The notes: generated by a model from the sequence alone, not told the origin. A stretch of DNA of 64,000 nucleotides from Colimorpha sp045640985 (GCA_045640985.1 JAZUFZ010000001.1:3090-67089); one strand, 5' to 3'; positions 47,765-57,431 are shown, counted from the first letter of the stretch. Numbers and translations are program-made.

Positions 47765-49642
47765 ATGCAAGGTAACATTAACGTTCAAACTGAGAATATC
47801 TTCCCTGTAATCAAGAAGTTTCTCTATAGTGACCATGAGATTTTTTTGCGTGAACTGGTATCGAATGCTATTGATGCCACTCAGAAACTGAAGGCCCTCG
47901 CGAGTCGTGGTGAGTTCAAGGGTGAAATGGGCGACTTGACAGTTGAGGTAAAGGTGGATAAACGTAAATTGTCCATCATTGACCGGGGTATTGGTATGTC
48001 GGCAGAGGAAATTGACAAGTATATTAACCAGATTGCATTTTCGGGTGCGCATGATTTCCTGGAGAAGTACAAGGATGTGCAGGAAAACCTTATCGGGCAT
48101 TTCGGTCTGGGGTTCTATTCTGCTTTTATGGTGTCAGACAAAGTTGAAATATTCTCGAAGTCATATACGGATGCTCCTGCCGTACATTGGACCTGTGACG
48201 GAAGTCCTTCGTTTGAGTTGGAGGAATATAAGAAAAAGACAGACCGAGGAACTGAAATTGTGCTGCATCTCAGTGAGGATTGTGAGGAATTCGGCGATGA
48301 ACGTCGTGTATTGGAACTTTTGAGGAAGTATTGCCGTTTTATGCCTGTTCAGATTCATTGTGGTGAGGAAAGCGTCTGGGAAGACAGCGAGACTGAGAAG
48401 GATGATAAAGGAAATCCTAAACGTGTTGAGAAAAAACAGCATAGAATCATCAATAATACAGACCCAGCTTGGAAAAAGAAGCCGGCTGACTTGAAGGAAG
48501 AGGATTATAAGAATTTCTATCATGAGCTGTATCCTATGAATTTCGAGGATCCTTTGTTCCAGATTCATTTGAATGTGGATTATCCGTTCAATCTTACGGG
48601 TATTCTTTATTTCCCAAAAGTGAAGAAAACAATCGACCCCAATCGCAATAAGATTCAGCTGTATTGCAATCAGGTATTTGTGACAGATTCGGTAGAAGGT
48701 GTGGTTCCCGAATATCTGATGCTTCTGCATGGCGTTCTGGACAGTCCTGATATTCCATTGAATGTAAGTCGCAGCTATTTGCAGAGTGATAATAATGTCA
48801 AGAAGATATCAAGCCATATCAGCAAGAAAGTCGCTGATAAATTAGATGAGCTTTATAAAAATCATCGTGAGGATTTTGAGGCAAAATGGGATGACTTGAA
48901 GGTGTTTATTGAGTATGGAATGCTGAGTGATGAGAAATTCTATGACAGGGCAAATAAATTCACTCTGTTGAAGAATTCGGACGGTGTATATACTCCTTTA
49001 GAAGAATATAGAGAAAAGATAGCTCCACTCCAGACGGATAAAGATAAGGTTGTTTGTTATATTTATGCAACTGATGCTGAGGAACAGCACGCATATATTG
49101 CCAAGGCAAAAGAAAAAGGCTATGATGTTCTTTTGATGGATAGTGTGCTGGATGCGCATTTTATAAATCTGTTAGAACAAAAGATAGAGAAAAGCCGTTG
49201 GGTGAGAGTCGATAGTGATGTCGTTGAGAAATTGGTTCCTCATGAGGAAAATATTCCTGAAAAGATGACTCAGGAACAAAAGGATAGACTTAAACCGATC
49301 ATTGAAGGCGAACTTGATAAGCAGAAATACACGGTCCTGCTTGAAAGTCTGGAGAGCGATGACCAGCCTATGCTTATTACGCAGAATGAGTTTATGCGTC
49401 GTTATAAAGAAATGAGCGCGATTAGTGGACAAGGTGGCTTCTATGGGGATTTCCCAGATAATTATAATCTGGTCGTGAATGTCAATCATCCATTAATAGA
49501 GCAGGTGTTGAATGAAACTGACGAGGAAAAGCAAAAACAATTGGTACACCAATTGACAGACTTGGCTTTGCTCAGTAATGGTTTGCTGAAAGGTCAGGCG
49601 CTCACTGATTTTATCAAAAGGAGTGTAGATATAATCAAATAA
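47765..49642 (+). CDS. htpG: Molecular chaperone HtpG (Hsp90)
   Basis: 625 residues, normal for HtpG. The N-terminal GHKL ATPase has ELVSNAIDATQKL, DRGIGMS and GHFGLGFYSAFMV motifs. The middle domain has SRSYLQSDNNVKKIS, including the catalytic-loop Arg. The C-terminal dimerisation domain ends at residue 625. It is an ATP-dependent cytoplasmic chaperone for client maturation. No strong TAnnTTTG box lies directly upstream, so regulation may differ from housekeeping genes. Confidence 0.97.
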   Translation: MQGNINVQTENIFPVIKKFLYSDHEIFLRELVSNAIDATQKLKALASRGEFKGEMGDLTVEVKVDKRKLSIIDRGIGMSAEEIDKYINQIAFSGAHDFLEKYKDVQENLIGHFGLGFYSAFMVSDKVEIFSKSYTDAPAVHWTCDGSPSFELEEYKKKTDRGTEIVLHLSEDCEEFGDERRVLELLRKYCRFMPVQIHCGEESVWEDSETEKDDKGNPKRVEKKQHRIINNTDPAWKKKPADLKEEDYKNFYHELYPMNFEDPLFQIHLNVDYPFNLTGILYFPKVKKTIDPNRNKIQLYCNQVFVTDSVEGVVPEYLMLLHGVLDSPDIPLNVSRSYLQSDNNVKKISSHISKKVADKLDELYKNHREDFEAKWDDLKVFIEYGMLSDEKFYDRANKFTLLKNSDGVYTPLEEYREKIAPLQTDKDKVVCYIYATDAEEQHAYIAKAKEKGYDVLLMDSVLDAHFINLLEQKIEKSRWVRVDSDVVEKLVPHEENIPEKMTQEQKDRLKPIIEGELDKQKYTVLLESLESDDQPMLITQNEFMRRYKEMSAISGQGGFYGDFPDNYNLVVNVNHPLIEQVLNETDEEKQKQLVHQLTDLALLSNGLLKGQALTDFIKRSVDIIK

Positions 49643-49661
49643 ATTTGTCAGCGTATATAAT

Positions 49662-49690
49662 AAAAAAAGCGGTCGTACGACCGCTTTTTT
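49662..49690. terminator. Bidirectional terminator between htpG and lpxA
   Basis: A perfect palindrome AGCGGTCG-TACGACCGCT flanked by A-run and T-run. It serves the converging htpG and lpxA transcripts. Confidence 0.93.
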
Positions 49691-49700
49691 GTTATGATTA

Positions 49701-50477
49701 TTAAGATCTTCGATAGCCTTTCATGAGTCCTGTAGTAGCACTTCCGATAAATCCGAGAATGATTTTGCCCTCCTCTGTATTACCATAATGTTCTTTGATA
49801 AATTCAATAGATTGAGATACGGGCATGTCTCCTTGGAATACGATTCGGTATATGTTCTGGATATTATTGATGGCGTGTTGGCTGAACCCTCTACGGTGAA
49901 GACCGATTGTGTTTACGCCAGCGTAAGATATTGGGTAGCGGGCGGCACGGACGTAAGGAGGAATGTCTTTGTCCACCAATGAACCACCAGCAGTAATGAC
50001 GTGGGGCCCTATATGTACGAATTGCAGAATGGCTGTTTTCCCACCGAGTACGGTGTAGTCACCTACGAGTATGTGACCAGCGAGGGTGGTGTTATTTGCA
50101 AATACGCAGTTGTTCCCTACAACGCAGTCATGCGCCACATGAACGTATGCCATGAGTAAGTTGTTATTTCCTATGATAGTAGTACCGGAAGCTGCGGTTC
50201 CCCTATTGATAGTACAGCATTCACGGATGACGTTGTTGTCTCCAATTTGTACGGTAGTGTATTCCCCATTGAATTTCAGGTCCTGAGGAATGGCGGATAT
50301 GACGGATCCGGGGAATATTTTGCAGTTTTTCCCGATGCGGGCTCCTGGAAATATAGTTACGTTGGGACCTATCCATGTATTATCTCCAATTTCTACATCA
50401 TCGCAGATGGTAGTAAAATTGGAGATAGTTACGTTTTTGCCGATTTTTGCATTGGGGTGTAAATCGTAAAGTATCAT
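49701..50477 (-). CDS. lpxA: Acyl-ACP:UDP-N-acetylglucosamine O-acyltransferase
   Basis: 258 residues. Hexapeptide left-handed beta-helix from residue 10 to about 185. The AHD motif at 115-117 gives catalytic H116, followed by the helical C-terminal domain. LpxA adds the first 3-O acyl chain to UDP-GlcNAc in lipid A synthesis in the cytoplasm. It starts 10 bp after lpxC on the same strand and is the last gene of this unit. Confidence 0.95.
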   Translation of the reverse strand: MILYDLHPNAKIGKNVTISNFTTICDDVEIGDNTWIGPNVTIFPGARIGKNCKIFPGSVISAIPQDLKFNGEYTTVQIGDNNVIRECCTINRGTAASGTTIIGNNNLLMAYVHVAHDCVVGNNCVFANNTTLAGHILVGDYTVLGGKTAILQFVHIGPHVITAGGSLVDKDIPPYVRAARYPISYAGVNTIGLHRRGFSQHAINNIQNIYRIVFQGDMPVSQSIEFIKEHYGNTEEGKIILGFIGSATTGLMKGYRRS

Positions 50478-50487
50478 ATTGAAATGA

Positions 50488-51393
50488 TTATAATAATTGT
50501 TGTAGTTTTTGTGCTAATTGAAGATTTGATTTATGACCAGGACAGTAGATATCAAAGTGGGCATTGATGGGTTTCCCTACCAGATATACGTCTCCGATGA
50601 AGTCAAGTAGTTTGTGTCTTGCTGGTTCATTGGAGAAAGTCTGTGAGGTGTTGTTCAATAGTCCGTTTGTTACTGTTATGCTTTCGGGGGGCTTGTTGAA
50701 AATTGTAGAGATCATTTCTAAGTCATGTACACAGTCCTGTCGGGCATAAACAAGTGCGTTTTCGAGATCCCCGCCTTTGATGAGACCCATTTTCAGTAGT
50801 GGTAGAATATCGTGGAGAAATACAAAAGTCTTACATTGAGCAATTTCTGTTATATATTGGTCGAAATTCTCAAATTTAGCCGTTTGTTTTCCGATGATGT
50901 CGTCGTGGAAGTCTATATCGCAAGTTACGCTGAAATGATCATCTGGGGTGATTTTGTATCTTGCTCCGCTATCGGTGGAAAATTCAAATGCCTTTTGTAT
51001 GGTGATGATTTTCCGCTGTTTTGTTTGTGTGGCTATTCCTGCTTTGATGAGCTCGTCTGCCCACAATTTTGCGCTTCCGTCTAAGATCGGCACTTCTGGC
51101 CCATCGATATAAATCGTAGCATTATCGATCTGTAGTCCGCAGAGTGCAGACATAAGATGTTCCAATGTCGATATTGATGTTCCGTCTTTCTCAAGTACAG
51201 AGCAACGTGAGCAGTCTCCTGAGAATTGTGCGTTTGCTGGTATTCTGATGTTGGGACTGAGATCAGTCCGGATAAATGAAATACCGGAATCTTCGGGAGC
51301 AGGTTCTATGTGGACGTTTACGGTTTTCCCAGTATGCAGTCCTTTCCCCGAGAGAGAAAAATCTTTAATTATGGTAGATTGATAGATGTTCAT
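50488..51393 (-). CDS. lpxC: UDP-3-O-acyl-N-acetylglucosamine deacetylase, without FabZ domain
   Basis: 301 residues. Zinc ligands are visible as H79 (STLEHLMSA), H260 and D264 (NEPARHKLLDFIGD), with the downstream catalytic H287 (PGHKSN). LpxC removes the N-acetyl group, the committed lipid A step. In most Bacteroidota this gene is fused to fabZ (about 460 residues). Here the frame stops at the end of the LpxC domain and lpxA begins 10 bp later. It overlaps the upstream LysM gene by 4 bp (ATGA). Confidence 0.94.
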   Translation of the reverse strand: MNIYQSTIIKDFSLSGKGLHTGKTVNVHIEPAPEDSGISFIRTDLSPNIRIPANAQFSGDCSRCSVLEKDGTSISTLEHLMSALCGLQIDNATIYIDGPEVPILDGSAKLWADELIKAGIATQTKQRKIITIQKAFEFSTDSGARYKITPDDHFSVTCDIDFHDDIIGKQTAKFENFDQYITEIAQCKTFVFLHDILPLLKMGLIKGGDLENALVYARQDCVHDLEMISTIFNKPPESITVTNGLLNNTSQTFSNEPARHKLLDFIGDVYLVGKPINAHFDIYCPGHKSNLQLAQKLQQLL

Positions 51394-53054
51394 TTTTTGT
51401 TGCTGGTTGCCGGGCAGAATTTATATTCGTTCATTTTGAGAAATGGAGCGGTCTGGTTTTCAAATCCAGTATTTTGTCCTGGATGTTTGAATCTTAATCC
51501 TTGTAATAGGTTTTCTGGTGCGTGCTGTGGGAAGGTCAGCGTTTTGAAGAAATCCATTCCGCATTGTTGAAGCCCATTCATAAAAAACACCATTATGTCA
51601 TATCCCATAGGAGCATAAGTTCCTACGGGTTCAGTCTTGTATGTGTCGCGATAATTTTCCATGAATGTCTGCTGCTTTTGGTTCTCTGGGTCAAGGTCCG
51701 TATTGAACGTGTGATAATTGAGTAGTTGTAGTTGTGCGAAATCTACATCCGAGTACTCTTTGGTGTAATCCACGTAGCTCATCAAGATCGGAGGATTTGC
51801 TTTGTAAGCGGCTAACTTATTAAGCATATTGGAAAGTTGGATTCTGTTTTTATCGCGACCTTGATTATAGATGTTCAAGACAACATACTTCTGGTTGGAC
51901 TTAATAACTGAAGAAAGTTTGTTGGCGGCTTTCCAATCAAATAGGGTATATTGAATATCTTGCCGTTCTTCCAATTGCTTCTTGATTTCATTAAAATAGG
52001 GCGCTTCATCTTTCCCATTGGAATGAATTACGACCAATTGTGCATCAGATTGATATTTCCTGATTGCCGTCAGGATGATGCGAGTCTGTCCTTCAATGGA
52101 GGGCATACATTTGATGACATACGGGTTTGCTGTAATTTCAGAACGGGTGGACATCGGATTTACGATGAATATATGGTTGTCCGCAGCCAATTGGGCGGCA
52201 TGTGCAAACATATCTTTCTGCAACAATGCAATAATCAAATCGGAGTGCTCTATGTCGTGGCTGGTCCAGGCCTTGTCAATATCGGCAGGCGTGTTGGTGG
52301 ATATATCTACCACATTCAGCTCAGTTTGAATGCCGTTTGCCGATAACTGGTCAAGCCCCATCAGTATGCCTTCATAGAATTGTACAAATTCAAATGGTTT
52401 GTAACTCTTTTTTCCGCGTTGCTCCAAATCGAATTTCGTGGTACTGATGGTCTGTACCTGGTCAAGGTATAGAGGCATCATCAATGTAACTCGGAACGTT
52501 TGCTGGTTTACACGTTTGTTGATGATGACGGGCTGGGAATTTTCTGTCAGTTGCGACGTTCCTTGGCTTGCGGGGGCTTTGTCTGAAGTCTTGTTTGCAG
52601 GAGCGGTTCGAGAAGCTGTGGCGGATGGTATAATTAGGGTCTGTCCTTCTTTCAATCCGGTTTCGGCTACGCCCGGATTGGCCTCGGTCAGCTGCTCTAT
52701 GGTGATTCCGTACATTTTGGATATACCATAGAGTGTCTGTCCAGCCTGAACCACAATGGTACGTTCCTCGGTCGTTTTGTTTTGGGTTGGACTGAGCGGT
52801 ATCCTGTCGTCTTTACAGGGGAGCCATACAGTATCTCCGACTTCCAGTTGGTGAATGTCTTTAGTGGTGATAGCCTCATATTCTCGCAATCCGTATGCAC
52901 GGGAGATGCTATATACAGTCTGACCTTTTTTGAGGATGTGCACATAACATTTCTTACCATTCCTGAGTACTACCATATCCGATACCTCTACCGGAGTCTG
53001 TGCAAGTACATTGACACCCCACATCAAGGCTATTGCAAATAAAAGTCGCTTCAT
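51390..53054 (-). CDS. Exported LysM protein with a periplasmic-binding-protein-like domain
   Basis: 554 residues. Signal peptide MKRLLFAIALMWGVNVLAQ. Two LysM repeats follow: about 38-82 (HILKKGQTVYSISRAYGL) and about 100-145 (VVQAGQTLYGISKMYGI). After a Ser/Thr/Ala/Pro linker, residues about 185-550 resemble a type 1 periplasmic binding protein (TLMMPLYLDQ...FYEGILMGLDQL, DLIIALLQKD, IFIVNPMSTRSEI). Such LysM/receptor fusions occur in Bacteroidales envelopes; the ligand is unknown. It sits between guaA and lpxC with a 4-bp overlap to lpxC, implying coupling with lipid A genes. Confidence 0.88.
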   Translation of the reverse strand: MKRLLFAIALMWGVNVLAQTPVEVSDMVVLRNGKKCYVHILKKGQTVYSISRAYGLREYEAITTKDIHQLEVGDTVWLPCKDDRIPLSPTQNKTTEERTIVVQAGQTLYGISKMYGITIEQLTEANPGVAETGLKEGQTLIIPSATASRTAPANKTSDKAPASQGTSQLTENSQPVIINKRVNQQTFRVTLMMPLYLDQVQTISTTKFDLEQRGKKSYKPFEFVQFYEGILMGLDQLSANGIQTELNVVDISTNTPADIDKAWTSHDIEHSDLIIALLQKDMFAHAAQLAADNHIFIVNPMSTRSEITANPYVIKCMPSIEGQTRIILTAIRKYQSDAQLVVIHSNGKDEAPYFNEIKKQLEERQDIQYTLFDWKAANKLSSVIKSNQKYVVLNIYNQGRDKNRIQLSNMLNKLAAYKANPPILMSYVDYTKEYSDVDFAQLQLLNYHTFNTDLDPENQKQQTFMENYRDTYKTEPVGTYAPMGYDIMVFFMNGLQQCGMDFFKTLTFPQHAPENLLQGLRFKHPGQNTGFENQTAPFLKMNEYKFCPATSNKK

Positions 53055-53073
53055 AATCTATGAAAGTTTGTAT

Positions 53074-54600
53074 TTATTCCCATTCTATTGTTGCTGGTGG
53101 TTTTGAACTGATGTCGTAGCATACACGATTCACACCTTTCACCTTATTGATAATGTCATTTGACACTTTTGCAAGAAATTCGTACGGCAGGTGACACCAG
53201 TCGGCTGTCATACCATCTACCGATTCCACTGCTCTCAAAGCTACAACCCTTTCGTATGTTCTTTCATCGCCCATAACGCCTACAGACTGAATCGGCAGCA
53301 GAATGGCTCCAGCCTGCCATACTTTATCGTAGAGTTCCGCATCGCGAAGTCCTTGAATGAAGATATCATCAACGTCTTGTAGGATATGCACTTTCTCTGG
53401 GGTGATGTCGCCCAGTATTCTGATGGCAAGTCCTGGACCCGGGAATGGATGTCTTCCGATGAGCTCTTCTTTAATGCCCAGTTGGCGTCCAACCCGGCGT
53501 ACCTCATCTTTGAACAGGGAGCGCAGAGGCTCGATCAGTTTTAGCTTCATATAGTCGGGAAGTCCACCTACATTATGGTGTGATTTAATCGTCTGTGAAG
53601 GACCCTTCACGGAACTTGATTCTATAACGTCTGGGTAGATTGTTCCTTGCCCAAGCCATTTGGCATCGGTGATGAGTTTCGCTTCTGCATCAAATACATC
53701 CACGAAAGTCTTGCCGATGATTTTTCTTTTCTTTTCGGGTTCTGTTACCCCTGCAAGCAAACTATAGAATCTCTCTTTGGCATCAACCCCTTTTACGTTG
53801 AGTCCCATTCCTTTATAGGATTCCAATACCCCCTCAAATTCATTCTTCCTTAAAAGACCGTTGTCCACAAATATGCAGTGGAGGTTCTGTCCGATGGCTT
53901 TGTGAAGGAGTACTGCCGCAACCGTACTATCTACGCCACCACTTAACCCCATGACCACTTTATCGTTGCCGAGTTTTGCTTTGAGCTCTGCCACGGTGGT
54001 CTCTACAAATGATGCAGGCGTCCAGCTTTGTTCGCAACCACAGATATCTACAACGAAGTTCCTGAGAATCTGGAGCCCGTCTATCGAGTGGTGGACTTCC
54101 GGGTGAAATTGTATTGCGTAGGTCTGTTCGCCATCAATCTGATAGCCTGCATATTTTACATTGTCGGTTGAACAGATGCAATGGTAACCTTCTGGTACGC
54201 GTTCAATGGTGTCTCCGTGCGACATCCATACCTGACTGCCGACCTGAATGCCTTTCATCAAAGGATTTGTGGTGTCAATCCATTGCAGGTTGGCACGGCC
54301 GTATTCGCGTATCTTGGATTGCTGGACACTTCCGCCACCCCATTTTGCCAGATATTGCGCACCGTAGCATACTGCCATCAATGGCAATTTCCCTTTGATG
54401 TTGCTCATGTCGGGAATGGGAGCATCTTCGCTGTTGCAGGAGTATGGGCTGCCCGAAAAAATAACGCCTTTTACCTCTTTTCCTAAAGCTGGAATCTTGT
54501 TAAATGGGTGGATCTCGCAGTAAATATTTAGTTCGCGCACCTTGCGCGCGATAAGTTGAGTGTATTGAGAACCAAAATCTAAGATGATTATTGTATCCAT
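53074..54600 (-). CDS. guaA: GMP synthase (glutamine-hydrolysing)
   Basis: 508 residues. The class I amidotransferase domain has nucleophile C78 in AVCYGAQ and the His/Glu pair in FHPEVHH at about 165-171. The ATP pyrophosphatase PP-loop is GLSGGVDST at about 219-227. The C-terminal dimerisation domain ends KPPATIEWE, as in all GuaA. It converts XMP to GMP with glutamine. It heads the minus-strand unit and has its own promoter. Confidence 0.97.
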   Translation of the reverse strand: MDTIIILDFGSQYTQLIARKVRELNIYCEIHPFNKIPALGKEVKGVIFSGSPYSCNSEDAPIPDMSNIKGKLPLMAVCYGAQYLAKWGGGSVQQSKIREYGRANLQWIDTTNPLMKGIQVGSQVWMSHGDTIERVPEGYHCICSTDNVKYAGYQIDGEQTYAIQFHPEVHHSIDGLQILRNFVVDICGCEQSWTPASFVETTVAELKAKLGNDKVVMGLSGGVDSTVAAVLLHKAIGQNLHCIFVDNGLLRKNEFEGVLESYKGMGLNVKGVDAKERFYSLLAGVTEPEKKRKIIGKTFVDVFDAEAKLITDAKWLGQGTIYPDVIESSSVKGPSQTIKSHHNVGGLPDYMKLKLIEPLRSLFKDEVRRVGRQLGIKEELIGRHPFPGPGLAIRILGDITPEKVHILQDVDDIFIQGLRDAELYDKVWQAGAILLPIQSVGVMGDERTYERVVALRAVESVDGMTADWCHLPYEFLAKVSNDIINKVKGVNRVCYDISSKPPATIEWE

Positions 54601-54622
54601 AATTGTTCGTTTTATTTTATTG

Positions 54623-54653
54623 CAAAATTACAAAAAATATTTAATATGACAAA
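54623..54653 (-). promoter_or_regulatory. Promoter of guaA
   Basis: Minus strand: TTTG (54653-54650), 19 bp, TAATTTTG (54630-54623). It lies back to back with the bamD promoter. Confidence 0.78.
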
Positions 54654-54659
54654 TTTTTT

Positions 54660-54690
54660 TTTGCTGTTTCCAAAAAAATGCGTAATTTTG
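54660..54690 (+). promoter_or_regulatory. Promoter of bamD, possibly leaderless
   Basis: TTTG (54660-54663), 19 bp, TAATTTTG (54683-54690). The ATG at 54697 is 6 nt after the box, so transcription would begin at or next to the start codon. Confidence 0.78.
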
Positions 54691-54696
54691 CAAATT

Positions 54697-55509
54697 ATGA
54701 AACATATAGGGCGTACACTATGTATCCTCCTGGCATTCATTATGATGTCCAGTTGTAATGGCGTTGAAAAGATTGTCAAAAGCAACGATTTTGATGCCAA
54801 ATATCAGGCAGCAATGCATTTTTACAACGAAAATAGCTACTCTAAAGCCATTCAGATTTTTGAAAATCTCATTCTCTATTATAGGGGCAAGGAAAATGCT
54901 GAAAATATTTCCTGGTATTATGCCCAGTGTCTTATCAAAGAGGACGATTATTACTCGGCAGCTTATCAATTGAAGAATTTTGCCCGTCAGTTCCCTTACA
55001 GCGAGCGGGCGGAAGAGGCCGCGTTTCTCTCTGCCTATTGTAAATACAAGAATTCTCCGGTCTATTCTCTGGACCAGACGCTTACCAAAGAAGCAATCGC
55101 AGATTTCGAGAACTTCGCCGCACGTTATCCTCAAAACGCTCACATTCCTGAAGTGAATGAATATCTGGATGAAATGCGTCAGAAACTTATGCTCAAAGAC
55201 TACGAAATAGCATATAATTACTACCATATCGAGGCTTACCACGCCGCGTATGTCTCTCTCCAGAATTTTCTGAATCTGTATCCGGATTCTGACCGTCGCG
55301 AAGACGCTATGTATTACATGCTCCGTTCCGGTTTTGAGTACGCCTCCAACAGCCGGGAAGATAAAATGTATGAACGTCTCCAGCAGGTCGTGAATGATTT
55401 TGACCGCTTCGCAACGCTCTTTGCGAACTCCAAGTATCTGGCTTCCGCTCAGGATATTTATACCAAATGCCGTTCCCTTATGGCAAATCTTGAAAACCCT
55501 ACAGAATAG
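54697..55509 (+). CDS. bamD: Outer membrane assembly lipoprotein BamD
   Basis: 270 residues from MKHIGRTLC; an upstream in-frame ATG at 54646 lies in the promoter and was rejected. Lipobox MSSC with C20. Tetratricopeptide repeats follow (FYNENSYSKAIQIFENLI, YYSAAYQLKNFARQFPYS, AYHAAYVSLQNFLNLYPDS). BamD is the essential lipoprotein partner of BamA in folding outer-membrane proteins. It begins the bamD-rpoZ-coaBC unit. Confidence 0.93.
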   Translation: MKHIGRTLCILLAFIMMSSCNGVEKIVKSNDFDAKYQAAMHFYNENSYSKAIQIFENLILYYRGKENAENISWYYAQCLIKEDDYYSAAYQLKNFARQFPYSERAEEAAFLSAYCKYKNSPVYSLDQTLTKEAIADFENFAARYPQNAHIPEVNEYLDEMRQKLMLKDYEIAYNYYHIEAYHAAYVSLQNFLNLYPDSDRREDAMYYMLRSGFEYASNSREDKMYERLQQVVNDFDRFATLFANSKYLASAQDIYTKCRSLMANLENPTE

Positions 55510-55545
55510 TATATAATATTTTGAAAATAAATCATCATATAATCA

Positions 55546-55884
55546 ATGGAAAACAAGTCTAAACGTCCATCAAACACAACCGTTACGCGCAATACCGCCG
55601 AATTCAGCAAACTTACCGACAATATCTACGAAACCGTAGTGATGCTCTCAAAAAGAGCCAATCAGATTGCTGTTGAGGAGAAAAAGGAAATCCATAAAAA
55701 GATTGAAGAGTTTTCTACCAATTTCGATTCCATGGATGATATCTACGAGAATCGTGAACAGATAGAGGTCGTTCGTCATTTTGAACGTATGCCCAAGCCC
55801 GTATTGGTTGCTACTCAGGAGTACATTAATGACGAAATCTATTATCGCAATCCAGCAAAAGAAACTCCTGAAGCTGGCGAATAG
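55546..55884 (+). CDS. rpoZ: DNA-directed RNA polymerase omega subunit (Bacteroidota type)
   Basis: 112 residues. NIYETVVMLSKRANQIA at about 27-43 is the omega/Rpb6 core. The C-terminal half (FERMPKPVLVATQEYIND) is the phylum-specific extension. It binds the RNA polymerase beta' subunit. Position between bamD and coaBC is the order known in Bacteroidales. Confidence 0.9.
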   Translation: MENKSKRPSNTTVTRNTAEFSKLTDNIYETVVMLSKRANQIAVEEKKEIHKKIEEFSTNFDSMDDIYENREQIEVVRHFERMPKPVLVATQEYINDEIYYRNPAKETPEAGE

Positions 55885-55894
55885 TCTGCTGTAA

Positions 55895-57115
55895 ATGAAT
55901 TTTCAGGGTAAACATATTGTCTTGGGAATCACCGGGGGCATCGCTGCCTATAAGGCTCCGATGCTGGTTCGGCTTCTGGTGAAAGCCGGAGCCGAAGTCC
56001 AGTGTGCAGTCACGGCTCACGCGCTGGAGTTTGTCACGCCTTTGACTCTTCAGACAGTAAGTAACCATAAAGTCTATTCCGACCTTTTCGACCATACAAA
56101 TTCCCATTCCACCGAACATATTTCACTCAAGGATTGGGCAGATTTGATTGTCGTGGCTCCGGCTTCAGCCAATATCATCGGCAAGATGGCTTCTGGTATT
56201 GCTGACGATGCACTTTCTACATTGCTGCTTTCGTTCCGTGGACCCTTGGTACTGGCTCCGGCTATGAACACACAGATGTATCATTCTCCTGTACTGCAAC
56301 GAAATCTCCAGACCCTGCGCGAATTGCTGAATGCCAATATCATGCAGCCGGCGGAAGGCTCTCTGGCTTGTGGCACATCTGGTCTTGGACGTATGCCTGA
56401 ACCGGAAGAAATATTGCAGACGCTTCAATCCCTGCCGGAACAGGAAAACCCTCAGGCGGATTTCCTCGGGAAAAAGGTTCTGATCACGGCTGGTCCCACG
56501 TATGAGAAAATTGACGCGGTCCGGTTTATCGGTAATTTTTCCACAGGCAAGATGGGTTATGCCATTGCTGAAGAACTGGCTTCGCGGGGAGCCTCGGTTT
56601 ATCTTGTAAGCGGCCCCACGGCTTTAAAGACAATTCATCCGAATATACATCGGATAGACGTGATGTCAGCACAGGAAATGTATGATGAGGCAACGCGTTT
56701 ATATCCGGAATGCCACGCGGCAATACTCTCAGCTGCCGTCGCGGATTTCCGCCCCGACCATCAGGCCGACCATAAGATAAAGAAGACCAGTTCCGATGAG
56801 GGTTTGACGCTGCATCTGGTTCAGAATCCGGATATTCTGGCCTCTCTCGGCAAGATGAAACGCGAGGGACAGGTATTGGTGGGGTTCGCTTTGGAAACTA
56901 CCGATGGAATTGATTATGCTATGGATAAAATCCGCCGTAAGAATCTTGATTTCATAGTGTTGAACAGTCTTCAGGACGCAGGGGCGGGTTTCGGTCATGA
57001 TACCAATCTGGTTACGATTATCCAACGGGATGGGACCCGCAACCGAGGATCGTTGAAGTCCAAGCGGGAAGTGGCTTCCGATATTGCTAACAACCTTAAA
57101 CTTTTTTTTGATTAA
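55895..57115 (+). CDS. coaBC: Bifunctional phosphopantothenoylcysteine decarboxylase / phosphopantothenate-cysteine ligase
   Basis: 406 residues. The N-terminal CoaC flavoprotein (residues 1-190) has ITGGIAAYK and APASANIIGKMASGIADD, with PAMNTQMY as the substrate-clamp motif. The C-terminal CoaB synthase (about 195-406) has ITAGPTYEKIDAVRFIGNFSTGKMG split by its dimer contacts. It makes phosphopantetheine for coenzyme A. It starts 10 bp after rpoZ. Confidence 0.96.
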   Translation: MNFQGKHIVLGITGGIAAYKAPMLVRLLVKAGAEVQCAVTAHALEFVTPLTLQTVSNHKVYSDLFDHTNSHSTEHISLKDWADLIVVAPASANIIGKMASGIADDALSTLLLSFRGPLVLAPAMNTQMYHSPVLQRNLQTLRELLNANIMQPAEGSLACGTSGLGRMPEPEEILQTLQSLPEQENPQADFLGKKVLITAGPTYEKIDAVRFIGNFSTGKMGYAIAEELASRGASVYLVSGPTALKTIHPNIHRIDVMSAQEMYDEATRLYPECHAAILSAAVADFRPDHQADHKIKKTSSDEGLTLHLVQNPDILASLGKMKREGQVLVGFALETTDGIDYAMDKIRRKNLDFIVLNSLQDAGAGFGHDTNLVTIIQRDGTRNRGSLKSKREVASDIANNLKLFFD

Positions 57116-57193
57116 GATTCCAGGCGTAATTCTCCACAGAAATTCGCTCACGAGACGATAGTTTTCCGGTGACTTTTCGTACTGTTTCTGCGA

Positions 57194-57237
57194 GGTATCT
57201 CTCTGGTATCTCCCTGGTATCTCTCTGGTATCTCTCT
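57194..57237. repeat. Four tandem copies of an 11-bp unit
   Basis: GGTATCTCTCT occurs four times with one base change in the second copy, followed by a partial fifth. It is non-coding. Confidence 0.85.
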
Positions 57238-57431
57238 GGTAAGGCCGTGTTTTTAGCGGAGCCGGCACGGACAAAAGATACGGATAAGGTGGCGTAGGGC
57301 AGGAGATAGGACAGCGTTGCTCCAAACGTATTCTGTCGCGGTTTGATGACTGAAGGTAAGCCGCTCTTGTATTTTTAGATTGGAAATCCGAAGGGCGATA
57401 TTACATAAAAAAATAAAAAAATATAGTTTTT

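Noticed and set aside
47257..47778. Minus-strand frame of 173 codons
   Set aside because: It lies opposite the split DUF4954 gene and the htpG leader; no start context or domain.
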